Shown piece by piece: positions 16,969 to 26,421 of a stretch of 64,000 bases of DNA. The stretch comes from Clostridium sp. AT4. Its GTDB lineage: Bacteria > Bacillota > Clostridia > Lachnospirales > Lachnospiraceae. The translations under genes and the position numbers were made by a program. Positions within the stretch are counted from its first letter, which is position 1. Every line of letters starts with the position of its first letter. Below the pieces are notes generated by a model. The model saw nothing but the letters and a program-made list of their open reading frames with translations. It ran no database searches and was not told the DNA's origin. Where the stretch lies: assembly GCF_001517625.2 (NCBI RefSeq), contig NZ_LN999828.1, positions 1,856,660-1,920,659 on the forward strand. The letters run 5' to 3'.

Positions 16969-17478
16969 TCAGTCGATCTTGATTTCCATGGTCATCGTTG
17001 TGTTTACCAGATCCAGCGCCGTCTGAGCTTTTGCCAGTTCGTCGGATACTCTTTGATAATCAGCTTTTGCAGCTTCAATATCGTAATTGGCATACCGGTA
17101 ATCAATAATCTGGCTTCCTAAACCGGACACCTTCGCCCGTTCTTTCGGGAGACAGCTGCTCATCATAGCCAGTTTTTGTTTTCTTCTGCTCAGCTGCGGG
17201 ATATAAACCAAAAGCTGATCGATGGTCATATCGAATCCCGGCACTTCCGTAGTAGAGTTGAAACAATTCAGCGCATGTTTAACCGTACGAATTTTTGCCT
17301 GCAGTTCCTTCAGCTTCCTCTGAGTGTCCGCATAATCGTATGCCGGCCGTACGGTTTCGACGTCCTCGCCCAACGCTGCATTAAATTCACGACGTTTTAC
17401 TTCCTGATCTTCCAGGTTTTCCACTTCCTCGTTCAGTTTTCGAAGCAGCTTTGCCGCCTCTGCCGATGAATATTTCAT
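16969..17478 (-). CDS. DIP1984/septicolysin-like protein (DUF6847-like)
   Basis: A 169-residue, mostly helical protein. It has an N-terminal coiled-coil stretch (KLLRKLNEEVENLEDQEVKR), a central Q-L-L-VYIPQLSRRKQKL block and a C-terminal YDIEAAKADYQRVSDELAKA repeat, matching the general layout of the DIP1984 family. Its function is unknown in that family. GGAGG lies nine bases before the ATG. It is a single gene. Confidence 0.6.
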   Translation of the reverse strand: MKYSSAEAAKLLRKLNEEVENLEDQEVKRREFNAALGEDVETVRPAYDYADTQRKLKELQAKIRTVKHALNCFNSTTEVPGFDMTIDQLLVYIPQLSRRKQKLAMMSSCLPKERAKVSGLGSQIIDYRYANYDIEAAKADYQRVSDELAKAQTALDLVNTTMTMEIKID

Positions 17479-17594
17479 GACTTCCAGCCTCCTTTTTTCG
17501 TGTCTTATGTTTTTATTTTACAACATTTATACTGCTACTTCTATGAACCTGTAGTTCAATCTTAATATATCTTTATTTTACCAGTAATTCAGCT

Positions 17595-17620
17595 GAAAGT
17601 CACGCAACCAGCAGGTGCAA
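17595..17620. repeat. direct repeat copy 2 (AGTCAYGCAACCRGCAG)
   Basis: AAGTCACGCAACCAGCAGGTG, the partner of the copy at 15209. The pair brackets a 2.4-kb segment containing the IS and two small genes. Confidence 0.6.
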
Positions 17621-17753
17621 AAAGAACTTTCCACGCATCAACTGCTCTCGAATCACTTGTGTGCCTCTTATTTATAAAAAAATGCTTACCGCTACCTGAA
17701 GTCATATACAATCCATCTGTTTTAATTATGAAAATCTTTTTGTGTTTATTGGT

Positions 17754-17785
17754 AAAAAACAGGAGACCTGTTCGGCAGTCTCCTG
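17754..17785 (-). terminator. terminator after flavin reductase
   Basis: On the minus strand CAGGAGAC and GTCTCCTG form a perfect 8-bp stem with a 10-nt loop followed by six T. It lies 37 nt past the stop of the flavin reductase gene. Confidence 0.85.
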
Positions 17786-17821
17786 CCAAACGGTCCCTCG
17801 TTAAAGGATCGACGCATTCTG

Positions 17822-18382
17822 CTATTTCAGCTTCAATCCGTCCCGGAACGCCCTGCCTACCCGTTCTCCAAGAATCCTGTACTCATGATGTACCGGATCA
17901 AAGGTAATGGGCTGCAGTCTGTCCGGATCTATCTTTCCATCTTTATCCAGGACACTCTCGTCCGCACTGACATTGATGATCTCCCCTACCAGCCGGCAGC
18001 TTTCCGGATCGTAACTTACCAGTCTGCATTCCAGCGCCATGCGAAGCTCCTTGATGATCGGAGCGTCCACGAACTCTGATTTTTCTGCATGAAAGCCTAC
18101 TTTTTCAAACTTGTCCGGCACATCGTTTCCGGACACGATGCCAACGTAGTCGCATTCCTTCACATAGGAAGACTCTGCCATACTGACGGTAAACGCTTTT
18201 CTGGCCAGGATATTCTCTGTGGTTTTATGATCCGCACTGACACAGATGGAAATCTGCGTGTCGTCACTGATGCCGCCCCAGGCTGCATTCATCACATCCG
18301 GCGTGCCATCCTCCCCGTAGGTTGCGATCATCAGCACCGGCTGCGGGTAAGTCCATGGTTTTGCTCCAAAATTCTTTCTCAT
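17822..18382 (-). CDS. flavin reductase family protein (flavoredoxin-like)
   Basis: A 186-residue FMN-binding split-barrel protein. It starts MRKNFGAKPWTYPQPVLMIATY, has the MNAAWGGISDD block where FMN-binding residues lie, and ends in the conserved YRILGERVGRAFRDG region. The family reduces or carries flavin for partner enzymes or electron transfer. GGAGG precedes the ATG. It follows the macro-domain gene by 17 nt and probably shares its transcript. Confidence 0.85.
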   Translation of the reverse strand: MRKNFGAKPWTYPQPVLMIATYGEDGTPDVMNAAWGGISDDTQISICVSADHKTTENILARKAFTVSMAESSYVKECDYVGIVSGNDVPDKFEKVGFHAEKSEFVDAPIIKELRMALECRLVSYDPESCRLVGEIINVSADESVLDKDGKIDPDRLQPITFDPVHHEYRILGERVGRAFRDGLKLK

Positions 18383-18399
18383 TGTAAAATGTCCTCCTA

Positions 18400-18912
18400 T
18401 TATAAAATCTCAGTCTGCTCCTTCAAAGCACGCTCATAATACCCAAGTGTCTCACCGTCAAAACACACCATCCGCACTTCCATGTCCGGATGGGCTTCCA
18501 GAAACTTAAGAATCGTCCTTGCGGAAATTTCAGAAGCCTTTTCCAAGGGGAAGCGGTAGATCCCAGTGCTGATGGAAGGAAATGCCACGCTCCGGCATCC
18601 GTTCTCCGCCGCAAGCCTCAGGCAGTTTTCGTAGCAGCTCTGCAAAAGCTGTTCCTCGCCCATGATACCGCCCCTCCAAATCGGTCCAGGCGTATGGATC
18701 ACATATTTCGCCGGAAGTCGGTACCCCTTTGTGATTTTCGCCTGTCCTGTCTCGCAGCCGTGGAGTGTCCGGCACTCAGCCAGAAGTTCCGGCCCTGCAG
18801 CCCGATGAATGGCGCCGTCCACGCCGCCTCCTCCCAGAAGACTGGTGTTGGCGGCGTTCACAATGGCATCCACTGATTCTTTTGTAATGTCTCCCAAAAT
18901 AATTGTAAGCAT
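18400..18912 (-). CDS. macro-domain protein, O-acetyl-ADP-ribose deacetylase (YmdB-like)
   Basis: A 170-residue macro domain. It has the ADP-ribose loop [27 protein letters not shown] and the second loop [14 protein letters not shown], both typical of MacroD/YmdB enzymes that remove acetyl or ADP-ribose groups. AAGGTGA lies before the ATG. It leads the flavin reductase in a two-gene unit. The NAD-related chemistry could also counter ADP-ribosyl toxins, but this is inference. Confidence 0.88.
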   Translation of the reverse strand: MLTIILGDITKESVDAIVNAANTSLLGGGGVDGAIHRAAGPELLAECRTLHGCETGQAKITKGYRLPAKYVIHTPGPIWRGGIMGEEQLLQSCYENCLRLAAENGCRSVAFPSISTGIYRFPLEKASEISARTILKFLEAHPDMEVRMVCFDGETLGYYERALKEQTEIL

Positions 18913-19107
18913 TTGATCACCTTCTTATTATAGATTGTTTTCAATTCTTCCGTTTTCTGTCAGTATATCACATTTTAATAGGAAAGAATACTCTCAGCTG
19001 CGGAGCACAGCAAGCACAGCTAAATTGTCTTTCAAATACTTCCGTTTTCAAAAGTTGAAAATTTTTTATTTTTCGAAAGTGACTATATGATTGCAAAAAG
19101 CGCTCCC

Positions 19108-19696
19108 TGTTTCCGATACAATGGGAATTGCAAAATCGCAATTTTACCCTTTTGTTTCCGGTATAATGGGAATTGGGTTTTTTCGATTTCGACCTCTTGT
19201 TTCCTTTGCAATAGGAAAATATTTTGCAATTTTACACCCTTGTTTCCGGTACAATGGGAAATTCTTCAAAAATGTCAATTTTCGTCCTTTTCCCATTTCA
19301 AACGGAAACAAGACGCATTTTTTGAAAAAATCGCAGTTCCATTTCAAAAGGAAACAGGCGTTTTCCGGATTTTTGGCTTTTCCTATTAGAAAAGAAACAA
19401 GCGGCTGTTTGAAAACACTTTTCCCATTTTTCGTACCTGCTGCGGCACAATATATTTTTGCTGCAGAAAAGAGAAAAAACCACAGCCAGTCAGGGTTTTC
19501 CGACTGTCCGTGGTCTTTTCCGGTTTGCTATGACATGTGTATTTTTGCTCTTTATTTCCGATATAATGGGAATTACGATTCGAAGTTTTTTGCCGTATTG
19601 TTTCCGATTGAAATAGGAAAATTCTTCTTAAAACTGCTATTTTTCAAATCTCCTGTTTCCGAAAAATGTCCCTGTTTCCGATTGAAATGGGAATTA
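19108..19696. repeat. array of about 11 short dyad repeats (TGTTTCC-N8/9-ATGGGAA)
   Basis: Consensus TGTTTCCGRTWNAATGGGAA. Forward units begin near 19108, 19153, 19198 and 19241. Three inverted units lie near 19290, 19338 and 19379. Forward units resume at 19553, 19599, 19654 and 19673. Most starts are 43-46 nt apart. Each unit pairs TTTCC with GGGAA or GGAAA as a small dyad. The intervening sequences are AT-rich and not conserved. The purD terminator lies in the gap between the two blocks. No cas genes are near and the spacing is too short for CRISPR. Confidence 0.8.
19479..19515 (-). terminator. terminator of the pur operon
   Basis: ACCACAGCCAGTC and GACTGTCCGTGGT pair with two mismatches around a short loop. 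A-rich sequence on the left and TCTTTTCC on the right make it usable from both directions. It lies about 200 nt past purD. Confidence 0.7.
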
Positions 19697-19716
19697 ACAA
19701 ATCCCCCAAACGAACC

Positions 19717-20991
19717 TCAAACCTCATCAATGGCATGACCGATATCATTTCTCATATATTTATTCCCAAATTCCACCCACTCGGTTGCCTTGTAAGCATT
19801 GGCACGGGCCTCTTTGAGATCGCCTCCTGTGGCTGTGACGCCCAGCACCCGGCCGCCGTTTGTGACGATCTGGCCCTGATCGTTTAATTTTGTGCCTGCA
19901 TGGAATACAAAATATCCGTCTGCATCCTTAAAACGCTCCAGGCCGGAAATAGGATAGCCCTTTTCATAGTGCTCCGGATATCCGTCCGATGCCAGGACTA
20001 CGCATACGGCTGCATTGTCCTCAAATTCCAGTTCCACCTGATCCAGAGTGCCGTCAATGCAGGCTTCAAAAAGATCTGCCAGATCGTTTTTCATCCTTGG
20101 GAGCACCACCTGGGTCTCCGGATCACCGAAGCGGGCGTTGTACTCCAGCACCTTGGGGCCATCTTCAGTGAGCATCAGACCAAAGAAAATGATCCCCTTA
20201 AATTCTCTGCCCTCCGCTCTCATGGCATCCACCGTAGGCTGATAGATCTTTTCCCTGCAGAATGCATCTACCTCGGAGGTATAGAAGGGACTTGGGGAAA
20301 ATGTGCCCATTCCGCCTGTATTTAATCCCTGATCCCCATCCTTTGCCCGCTTGTGATCCTGAGCAGAAGTCATGATTTTGATGGTCTTTCCATCCACAAA
20401 GGATAAGACGGAAACCTCCCGTCCGGTCATAAATTCCTCGATTACGATCTCGTCTCCGGCAGAGCCAAACTGCTTATCCAGCATCAGGGTGCGTACCCCT
20501 TCCTTTGCTTCTTCCAGATTACTGCAGATTAAAACGCCTTTTCCCAGAGCCAGGCCGTCTGCCTTTAATACGATGGGCATTCTGGCAGTTTCCAGGTATT
20601 TGATGGCCTCCTCCGGGTCTGTGAAGGTTTCGTAAGCCGCTGTGGGTATATTGTATTTTTTCATCAGATCCTTTGAAAATGCCTTGGAACCCTCCAGAAT
20701 CGCTGCATTTGCTCTGGGGCCGAAGGCACGCAGTCCTGCCGCCTCAAAGGCATCTACGGCTCCTGCTGCCAGAGGATCATCCGGCGCTACTACGGTTAAG
20801 TCAATCCCATGCTCCTTTGCAAAGGCCACCTGCCGGTCAAATTCCATCACGCCGATATTGACGCATTCTGCAATCTCTGCGATTCCCGCATTTCCGGGAG
20901 CACAGTAAATTTTTTCTACTCTGGGGCTTTTTGAAAGCTTCCATGCAATGGCATGCTCTCTTCCGCCGCCTCCTATGATCAGAATCTTCAT
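19717..20991 (-). CDS. purD: phosphoribosylamine-glycine ligase
   Basis: A 424-residue ATP-grasp enzyme that joins glycine to 5-phosphoribosylamine, step 2 of purine synthesis. It starts MKILIIGGGGREHAIAWKLS. The ATP-grasp core includes VLKADGLALGKGV and VIEEFMTGREVSVL, and EYNARFGDPETQ marks the metal site. The start is set by GAGGAAGAG seven bases before this ATG; an in-frame start 30 nt earlier lacks one. Last gene of purEMND, 16 nt after purN. Confidence 0.95.
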   Translation of the reverse strand: MKILIIGGGGREHAIAWKLSKSPRVEKIYCAPGNAGIAEIAECVNIGVMEFDRQVAFAKEHGIDLTVVAPDDPLAAGAVDAFEAAGLRAFGPRANAAILEGSKAFSKDLMKKYNIPTAAYETFTDPEEAIKYLETARMPIVLKADGLALGKGVLICSNLEEAKEGVRTLMLDKQFGSAGDEIVIEEFMTGREVSVLSFVDGKTIKIMTSAQDHKRAKDGDQGLNTGGMGTFSPSPFYTSEVDAFCREKIYQPTVDAMRAEGREFKGIIFFGLMLTEDGPKVLEYNARFGDPETQVVLPRMKNDLADLFEACIDGTLDQVELEFEDNAAVCVVLASDGYPEHYEKGYPISGLERFKDADGYFVFHAGTKLNDQGQIVTNGGRVLGVTATGGDLKEARANAYKATEWVEFGNKYMRNDIGHAIDEV

Positions 20992-21007
20992 ATCAACTCT
21001 TCCTCTC

Positions 21008-21601
21008 CTATACTTCCCCATGGGCGATCATCTGGATTGCTTTTGGAAGAATAATCCATTCTGCCTGCTCCATGACCCGTCTCTGCAGGATTTCAGGGGT
21101 ATCTCCCTTTTCCACCTCTACTGCCTTCTGCAGAATGATCGGCCCCGTATCCATACCGCCGTCCACATAATGTACCGTTGCACCTGTGACCTTTACGCCT
21201 CTTCTCAGCGCTTCCTCATGAACCTTCAGTCCATAATAGCCTACACCGCAGAAGGATGGGATCAGGGACGGATGGATATTGATGATCCTTCCCTCATATT
21301 TTTTCACCATAGCCTCAGGAATTTTTACCAAAAAGCCCGCCAGCACGATAAGATCCAGCTTATATTTATCTACTTTTTCAAGAAAGGCCCTGTTAAAGGC
21401 TTCCCTGCTCTCAAACTCCTTCGGAGATATACATACAGCCTCAATGCCGTGCGTTCTGGCCCGCTCTAAGGCATAAGCGCCGGGATTGTTGCTGATCACT
21501 ACACTGATTTCCGTGTCTGTGATCTTCCCGCTGTCAACGGCGTCCAGAATTGCCTGCAGATTAGTGCCTCCGCCGGATACCATTATCCCTGTTCTTAACA
21601 T
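21008..21601 (-). CDS. purN: phosphoribosylglycinamide formyltransferase
   Basis: A 197-residue GART enzyme transferring formyl from 10-formyl-THF to GAR. It shows [12 protein letters not shown] for phosphate binding, the catalytic [14 protein letters not shown] (Asn and His) and [13 protein letters not shown] (Asp). Its ATG overlaps the purM stop by 7 nt, so the two are coupled. Confidence 0.95.
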   Translation of the reverse strand: MLRTGIMVSGGGTNLQAILDAVDSGKITDTEISVVISNNPGAYALERARTHGIEAVCISPKEFESREAFNRAFLEKVDKYKLDLIVLAGFLVKIPEAMVKKYEGRIINIHPSLIPSFCGVGYYGLKVHEEALRRGVKVTGATVHYVDGGMDTGPIILQKAVEVEKGDTPEILQRRVMEQAEWIILPKAIQMIAHGEV

Positions 21602-22632
21602 AAGGCCACTCCCTTTTCGCCCTCTTCAATGGAGCCGATCACATAAGGAGTATCTCCGGCCGCCCGGATGGCCTCCATAGCCTTCTCTGCATCTGCCGGG
21701 TCAACTGCCACGATCATACCGATTCCCATATTGAAGGTGTTGTACATCATTTCTTCCGCAATATTTCCCTTTTCCTGTAAAAGCTTAAAGATTGCCGGAA
21801 CCTCATAGCTGTCCTTTTTAATCACTGCACGGACGCCGTCCTTTAACATACGGGGCACATTTTCATAAAAACCGCCTCCGGTAATGTGGCTGCAGGCCTT
21901 TACGGCCACTCCGGCCTTTTTAATACTCTTTAATGCTTTTACATAGATACGGGTAGGCGCCAAAAGGGCTTCTCCAAGAGTCTTTCCCAGGCAGTCATAA
22001 TAGGTATTTAATCCTTCTGCGGTCATCTCCTGCTCAAATACCTTGCGCACCAGTGAAAAACCATTAGAATGTACGCCGGTGGATGCCATACCGATGAGCA
22101 CGTCTCCTGCCTTTAAGCTCTCTCCTGTGATCATTTCCTTCCGGTCGCAGACACCGACTGCAAAGCCTGCCAGATCGTAATCATCCTCAGGCATCAGTCC
22201 CGGATGCTCTGCCGTCTCGCCTCCAATCAAGGCAGCCTCAGACTGTAAGCACCCTTCAGCCACTCCCTTTACGATGTCGGCAATCTTTTCAGGATAATTC
22301 TTTCCGCAGGCAATGTAATCCAGGAAAAATAAAGGCTCGCCTCCGGCGCAGGCAATATCGTTTACGCACATGGCCACCGCATCAATACCGATGGTGTTAT
22401 GCTTATCCATGATGATCGCCAGCTTCACCTTGGTACCGCATCCGTCTGTACCGGATAAAAGCACTGGATCCTCCATGTCCTTAATCTTTGACAGGGAAAA
22501 CGCCCCTGAAAATCCGCCCAGACCGCCTAATACCTCCGGCCGCATGGTTTTCTTTACGTGCTCTTTCATCAGCTCTACGGACTTGTAACCCGCCTCTATA
22601 TCTACTCCGGCTTTCTTATAATCCATCATCAT
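21595..22632 (-). CDS. purM: phosphoribosylformylglycinamidine cyclo-ligase (AIR synthetase)
   Basis: A 345-residue AIRS-family enzyme closing the imidazole ring. Shows [42 protein letters not shown] and [15 protein letters not shown]. The start MMMDYKKAG is preferred over one 27 nt upstream because AGGAGAGG lies just before it. It sits between purE (13 nt away) and purN (overlapping). Confidence 0.95.
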   Translation of the reverse strand: MMMDYKKAGVDIEAGYKSVELMKEHVKKTMRPEVLGGLGGFSGAFSLSKIKDMEDPVLLSGTDGCGTKVKLAIIMDKHNTIGIDAVAMCVNDIACAGGEPLFFLDYIACGKNYPEKIADIVKGVAEGCLQSEAALIGGETAEHPGLMPEDDYDLAGFAVGVCDRKEMITGESLKAGDVLIGMASTGVHSNGFSLVRKVFEQEMTAEGLNTYYDCLGKTLGEALLAPTRIYVKALKSIKKAGVAVKACSHITGGGFYENVPRMLKDGVRAVIKKDSYEVPAIFKLLQEKGNIAEEMMYNTFNMGIGMIVAVDPADAEKAMEAIRAAGDTPYVIGSIEEGEKGVALC

Positions 22633-22645
22633 CTCATCCTCTCCT

Positions 22646-23158
22646 TTACATCTGTGCAAGGTATTCTTTATAACCCAGTTTTTCCAGCTTTTCCGCCTTT
22701 TTTACCACATCATTTTTAAGGCCCTCGGAATACAATTTAAGCTTTTCAAGAAGCCCTGAATCAGAAGCAGCAAGGATCTTTGCCGCAAGGATGCCTGCAT
22801 TGGCTCCTCCGTTGATGGCTACAGTGGCAACGGGAATGCCGCTTGGCATCTGTACGATGGAATAAAGGGAATCTACGCCGCCCAGGTCTGAGGTCTTCAT
22901 AGGAATACCGATCACGGGAAGGGGGAATACAGCTGCACACATACCCGGCAGATGGGCTGCCTTTCCAGCTCCTGCGATAATTACCTTAAAGCCCTTTTCC
23001 TCGGCGCTCTTTGCCCACTGAAAGAAGATATCCGGCTCTCTGTGGGCAGAGATAATCGTCATCTCATAATCAATTCCCAGCTGATCCAGGATCTCCGCTG
23101 CCTTTGCCATAACCGGCATATCTGAGTCGCTGCCCATTACAATTCCTACTTTTGCCAT
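22646..23158 (-). CDS. purE: N5-carboxyaminoimidazole ribonucleotide mutase
   Basis: A 170-residue class I PurE with [14 protein letters not shown], the SAHREP catalytic block and [10 protein letters not shown]. First gene of the operon. purF, purL, purC and purH are not in the window, so the rest of the pathway is encoded elsewhere. Confidence 0.95.
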   Translation of the reverse strand: MAKVGIVMGSDSDMPVMAKAAEILDQLGIDYEMTIISAHREPDIFFQWAKSAEEKGFKVIIAGAGKAAHLPGMCAAVFPLPVIGIPMKTSDLGGVDSLYSIVQMPSGIPVATVAINGGANAGILAAKILAASDSGLLEKLKLYSEGLKNDVVKKAEKLEKLGYKEYLAQM

Positions 23159-23174
23159 GTTTCAATCTCCTTTT

Positions 23175-23191
23175 CTAATAATAAATATTAG
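23175..23191. promoter_or_regulatory. dyad just upstream of purE
   Basis: CTAATA-ATAAA-TATTAG is a perfect 6+6 dyad ending 16 nt before the purE start, with a nearby partial copy (TTTTCTAATAAG). It may be an operator or leader hairpin. It does not match a purine riboswitch. Confidence 0.4.
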
Positions 23192-23236
23192 CTTTTCTAA
23201 TAAGTATCTTTTTATATCTTAATGTTACTTATAATT

Positions 23237-23265
23237 ATAATACTAAGAAACTCTGGCAACGTCAA
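23237..23265 (-). promoter_or_regulatory. sigma-A promoter of purEMND
   Basis: On the minus strand TTGACG, 17 nt, TATTAT, about 80 nt upstream of purE. Confidence 0.7.
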
Positions 23266-23290
23266 TACTATTCTTTTAAAAAAGAAGCTT

Positions 23291-23314
23291 AAAAAAGGGC
23301 GCATTACAGCGCCC
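23291..23314 (-). terminator. terminator overlapping the M29 aminopeptidase stop
   Basis: GGGCGC and GCGCCC form a stem on the minus strand, the loop contains the TAA stop codon of the aminopeptidase gene, and six T follow. Confidence 0.85.
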
Positions 23315-25394
23315 GGTTTAATTCCTCTGTTCCAGGCAGCACAAACTGGCCGGCCTGAATCAGCAGAATTTCACTTCCGTCTGCCTTTACAGCCGTGATA
23401 TCCCCCAGTTCATTATAAGGAATGGTAATATCTGTATGACAGCTGAAATAGGCTCTGGACATATCTTCTTTTCTTAAAAGGGAAATCTCATTGTCCCTGG
23501 CAATCACTTCTTTTCCGTCAGGATTGTACATGGGTGAATCCTCGGCAAAGCTGTAGCAGGTATCTCCCACTGCAAAGTGAGGCCCTGTCTTTTCTGCGAT
23601 CAGGATAGGAAGCTTGCTACCGATGTTGTATTTTTTTGCCATGGCATAAGCTGCGGTGTTGGTTCCAATAGCGAACTCGCCTAAGGGAAGCCAGCTGTGA
23701 CCGTTTAAGATTACCTGCTTTACCAGTTCTTTTCCTGAATCGAAATTTCCGCAGGAAAACTCCGTCACCCTTCCATCCTCAAACTCCAGACGAAGATCCT
23801 TAAAGAGATACTCCCTCACATAGACCTCCTTCACATGAAGCAGGCCCTTTGTTCCCTCTAATACCGGAGAAGTAAAGACTTCCCCCAGAGGAATATTTAC
23901 ATCGGAAACACAGTTTTCAAAGTTTGTTTCCCTGGAAGGGTCATTTAAAGTGTGCAGATGAACAGTCAGATCGGTTTCATTACCCTCCCGTCCTGTGATC
24001 CGCACATACTCCGCCTGATCCAATGCATCAATAAGCGTCTGCTGGATTTTCTGGTAGGTATCGTAATCCAAAGTATTGATCCGGATAGTTTCCTTAAAAA
24101 TCTCCTCAAAATCAGGCCCGATCTCCGGTCTTGGAAATGCGATGATGGTAAAACTGGTCTCATCTCCGGGCATATACTGGTTCACGATCTGCCTGGATGC
24201 AGTGGCATAGGAAAGAGTCAGCTCCTGCTGGTGATCATTTAAAGAAAACGCAGTCTTCTTATTTACCGGCTCAAATTCCTCTTCCCCAAAGGTTTCCACC
24301 ACAGCCGGACCGGCACACATAGCTGCCAGGTCTTTATATTCCTCATAAGCGGTTTTTAAAATAGACAGCTTGCGCTCCTTAAAAGCATTTCCCATATACA
24401 GGGCGCTGTCATAGCGGTGGTCATAATCATACTGGCGGTTGGCAGACGTACCGTAATATCCCCTTTTGCCGTTTGAACGGCGGTTTAAGGACTCCACTGC
24501 GGCACGATAGCAGACCGGTTCCAGCCCCAGGCTGCGAAACTGCTCCACTGCACGGCGGATCATGCGCTCAAATCCCAGCTGGTATTCCACTACCACTGTC
24601 TTTTTCTTTGAAAGATCCCTGCCCATTACCTCAAAGCCGCGGCGGTAGCCTTCTGTATAGGTATGGGCCATTTTTTCAATGGTTTCCTCCGGCAGCGAAG
24701 CCATAAACGCTGCCAGCCTACGCTCTGAATCAGAAACATACTCTCCGTACTGATACAGATAGCGCAGATCTGTCAGGTCTGAATCCATAATGATATCTGC
24801 TGCAAAGCTTAAAGCAGGATCCAGCCCTTCTCTGATCCGCCATGGCAGATGCAGATCTACATAATCGCTCACATACCAGTACAGCGCATCCCGTACCGCC
24901 TGCTCCCTGGGAGTCTCATTTTCCTCCTCCCATGCCTGGGTAAAAAGGTTATAAACCTCTAAAAAGGTCTCGCACAAAATCGCAATATATTCCAGGCGCA
25001 TTTCAAAGGCATACACAATGCAGCCCCTGAGTTCTGTATAAAGAAAGGATAAAAGAGGGCCAAATTCCTTCCCCAGACAGTCTGCCGCATAATCAGGATT
25101 GGCAAAGCTCTCCCCATAATTTTCAGGGAGAATATCCTCATAAAGGCGGTGATTCCAGTCTGAAAGCTCCTCTAAGGAAAGCTTCTCCCAGCTCTCCGGC
25201 AGTTCTTTCTCCCCAATTCCCCTGGCAGTTAAAAGCTCACGGATCATGCCTAAGAATCCGGCGGTCCGTTTAAAATAAAGGCCGTATGGCAGACGAGCGT
25301 CCTCCTCCTTAATCGAACGGATACGATCCAGAGAAAGCTCCAGGCGTTCCCTTACGGCTTCATTTTCTTCCCGTAATAATATTCTGTAATCCAT
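23304..25394 (-). CDS. M29-like aminopeptidase
   Basis: A 696-residue protein. The C-terminal half resembles M29 metallo-aminopeptidases: EGTKGLLHVKEVYVREYLF, EFSCGNFDSGKELV, LGEFAIGTNTAAYAM, and AEKTGPHFAVGDTC then YFSCHTDITIPY, which hold Glu, His and Asp metal ligands. The helical N-terminal half of about 350 residues is much longer than classical M29 enzymes and is typical of the large clostridial version. AGGAG precedes the ATG. It ends in its own terminator. Confidence 0.8.
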   Translation of the reverse strand: MDYRILLREENEAVRERLELSLDRIRSIKEEDARLPYGLYFKRTAGFLGMIRELLTARGIGEKELPESWEKLSLEELSDWNHRLYEDILPENYGESFANPDYAADCLGKEFGPLLSFLYTELRGCIVYAFEMRLEYIAILCETFLEVYNLFTQAWEEENETPREQAVRDALYWYVSDYVDLHLPWRIREGLDPALSFAADIIMDSDLTDLRYLYQYGEYVSDSERRLAAFMASLPEETIEKMAHTYTEGYRRGFEVMGRDLSKKKTVVVEYQLGFERMIRRAVEQFRSLGLEPVCYRAAVESLNRRSNGKRGYYGTSANRQYDYDHRYDSALYMGNAFKERKLSILKTAYEEYKDLAAMCAGPAVVETFGEEEFEPVNKKTAFSLNDHQQELTLSYATASRQIVNQYMPGDETSFTIIAFPRPEIGPDFEEIFKETIRINTLDYDTYQKIQQTLIDALDQAEYVRITGREGNETDLTVHLHTLNDPSRETNFENCVSDVNIPLGEVFTSPVLEGTKGLLHVKEVYVREYLFKDLRLEFEDGRVTEFSCGNFDSGKELVKQVILNGHSWLPLGEFAIGTNTAAYAMAKKYNIGSKLPILIAEKTGPHFAVGDTCYSFAEDSPMYNPDGKEVIARDNEISLLRKEDMSRAYFSCHTDITIPYNELGDITAVKADGSEILLIQAGQFVLPGTEELNRAL

Positions 25395-25408
25395 AGAAAA
25401 CTCCTACT

Positions 25409-25735
25409 CTACCGTCCTGTAAATCCTATGATAAGAATCACAGCCCAGATAATAATAAGAATGCCCTCCAGGGCGATTCCGATCTTAGCCAGGATATAGT
25501 TGCAGTTATCCTCCGTAAATGAAAGGATACCATACCACAGGCCTGCCGCAGCAGCCACAATGCTGGAAAACCCGTAGGCTCCTGTATTTAATCCTCCCTG
25601 TCCGGCTCCCTTTAAGGAAAGATAAATGCTGAAAGTTCCCAGCCCCAGTGCCAGGATTCCCAGTCCCAGACAGAAGAAGCTCTGTCTTGCAAAGGGATTT
25701 CTCACATAGGATATTTTATTTCCCACCTGTCTCAA
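25409..25735 (-). CDS. small integral membrane protein (DUF6142-like)
   Basis: About 108 residues with three hydrophobic segments (FFCLGLGILALGLGTFSIYL, IVAAAAGLWYGILSF, LEGILIIIWAVILIIGF). The TTG start at 25735 is favoured: GGAGG lies 8 nt upstream and TTGA overlaps the VanZ stop. The GTG nine bases earlier touches the SD itself. The family is common in Lachnospiraceae, with unknown function. Confidence 0.65.
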   Translation of the reverse strand: MRQVGNKISYVRNPFARQSFFCLGLGILALGLGTFSIYLSLKGAGQGGLNTGAYGFSSIVAAAAGLWYGILSFTEDNCNYILAKIGIALEGILIIIWAVILIIGFTGR

Positions 25736-26205
25736 CGCTTCCACCTCCTGTAATGGATGAGAACCCTCACATAATGAGCGATCCCATGAATATAAAAGCC
25801 AATACCGGCTCCCAGCGTATTCAGAAACATATCGTCCACATCAAAGCTTCCCACCCGCAGGATCAGCTGAAGGGTTTCTAACATCAGGCTCCATATAAAG
25901 CCGAACATCACTGTATTATACCACAGGCGGCTTCTTTTGCTGATAATGGGCAGAAAGAAACCAAAAGGGATAAAGGCTGCGATATTACCTACAATATTGA
26001 TCATAAAAAGGCCGAAGCCGAGAACCTCATAATAACGGAAATAACGGCCGATTTCTTTAAAAAGCACCAGATTGTAGGCATATTCCCGATCCGTTTCCGT
26101 TCGTCCGAAGGATTCTGAAAAAAACATAAAGTAGGCCAGAAGGCAGAGATACAGTATAAACAGTACCCATCCTGCCTTCTGGCGCGGGGTGGTATGTCGG
26201 ATCAT
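25732..26205 (-). CDS. VanZ-family membrane protein
   Basis: About 157 residues with the VanZ pattern: a first membrane helix, then NIVGNIAAFIPFGFFLPI, a third helix and the FGFIWSLMLETLQLILRVGSFDVDDMFLNTLGA signature. VanZ proteins are linked to teicoplanin resistance in Tn1546 but most homologues have unknown roles. The start at MIRHTT has AGGCGG upstream. Confidence 0.82.
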   Translation of the reverse strand: MIRHTTPRQKAGWVLFILYLCLLAYFMFFSESFGRTETDREYAYNLVLFKEIGRYFRYYEVLGFGLFMINIVGNIAAFIPFGFFLPIISKRSRLWYNTVMFGFIWSLMLETLQLILRVGSFDVDDMFLNTLGAGIGFYIHGIAHYVRVLIHYRRWKR

Positions 26206-26218
26206 CACAGCCCGCCTG

Positions 26219-26368
26219 TTAAAATTCAATCTCGGATTTGCGCTTTAAAAGCAGCGCACCGTTTACGATTGAAATAATTCCCACAGCCAGTCCTGTCACT
26301 GCAATGATGATACCCACAGCAATACAGCCGGCGCCGGTATTGCGCATGGTCTTATATACTCTTTCCAT
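26219..26368 (-). CDS. small single- or two-helix membrane protein
   Basis: About 49 residues from MERVYKT: one long hydrophobic stretch (CIAVGIIIAVTGLAVGIISIV) and a basic tail. AAAGG lies about 10 nt upstream. A longer reading to 26425 overlaps pyrE and is less likely. Unknown function; it sits between pyrE and the VanZ gene. Confidence 0.55.
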   Translation of the reverse strand: MERVYKTMRNTGAGCIAVGIIIAVTGLAVGIISIVNGALLLKRKSEIEF

Positions 26369-26421
26369 ATTTTTACTGCCTTTCATGGTTTGTACAGCCA
26401 GGTTCCATTCTAAGCGAATGG

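Larger units (their letters stand above)
17479..17821. other. 343-nt gene-free stretch
   Basis: Holds the promoter side of the DIP1984-like gene, a second copy of the AGTCAYGCAACC repeat (17595-17620) and the flavin-reductase terminator (17754-17785). No supported gene: a 66-codon minus frame here overlaps the terminator and lacks a ribosome binding site. Confidence 0.6.
18913..19716. other. 804-nt non-coding stretch
   Basis: Contains the upstream region of the macro-domain gene, the short dyad array and the purD terminator. Open frames across the array on the plus strand are by-products of the repeats, which read as CFRYNGN-like units. Confidence 0.7.

Noticed and set aside
17589..17789. 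66-codon minus-strand frame
   Set aside because: It spans the flavin-reductase terminator and has no Shine-Dalgarno site.
19108..19696. CRISPR array
   Set aside because: Units are about 21 nt with gaps near 24 nt, imperfect, present in both orientations, and no cas genes are near.
19087..19738. Long plus-strand open frames across the dyad array
   Set aside because: They read the repeat itself (CFRYNGN-like units), have no ribosome binding site, and one runs into purD antisense.
23159..23290. Purine riboswitch before purE
   Set aside because: No conserved purine-aptamer core; only a simple promoter and a dyad are visible.
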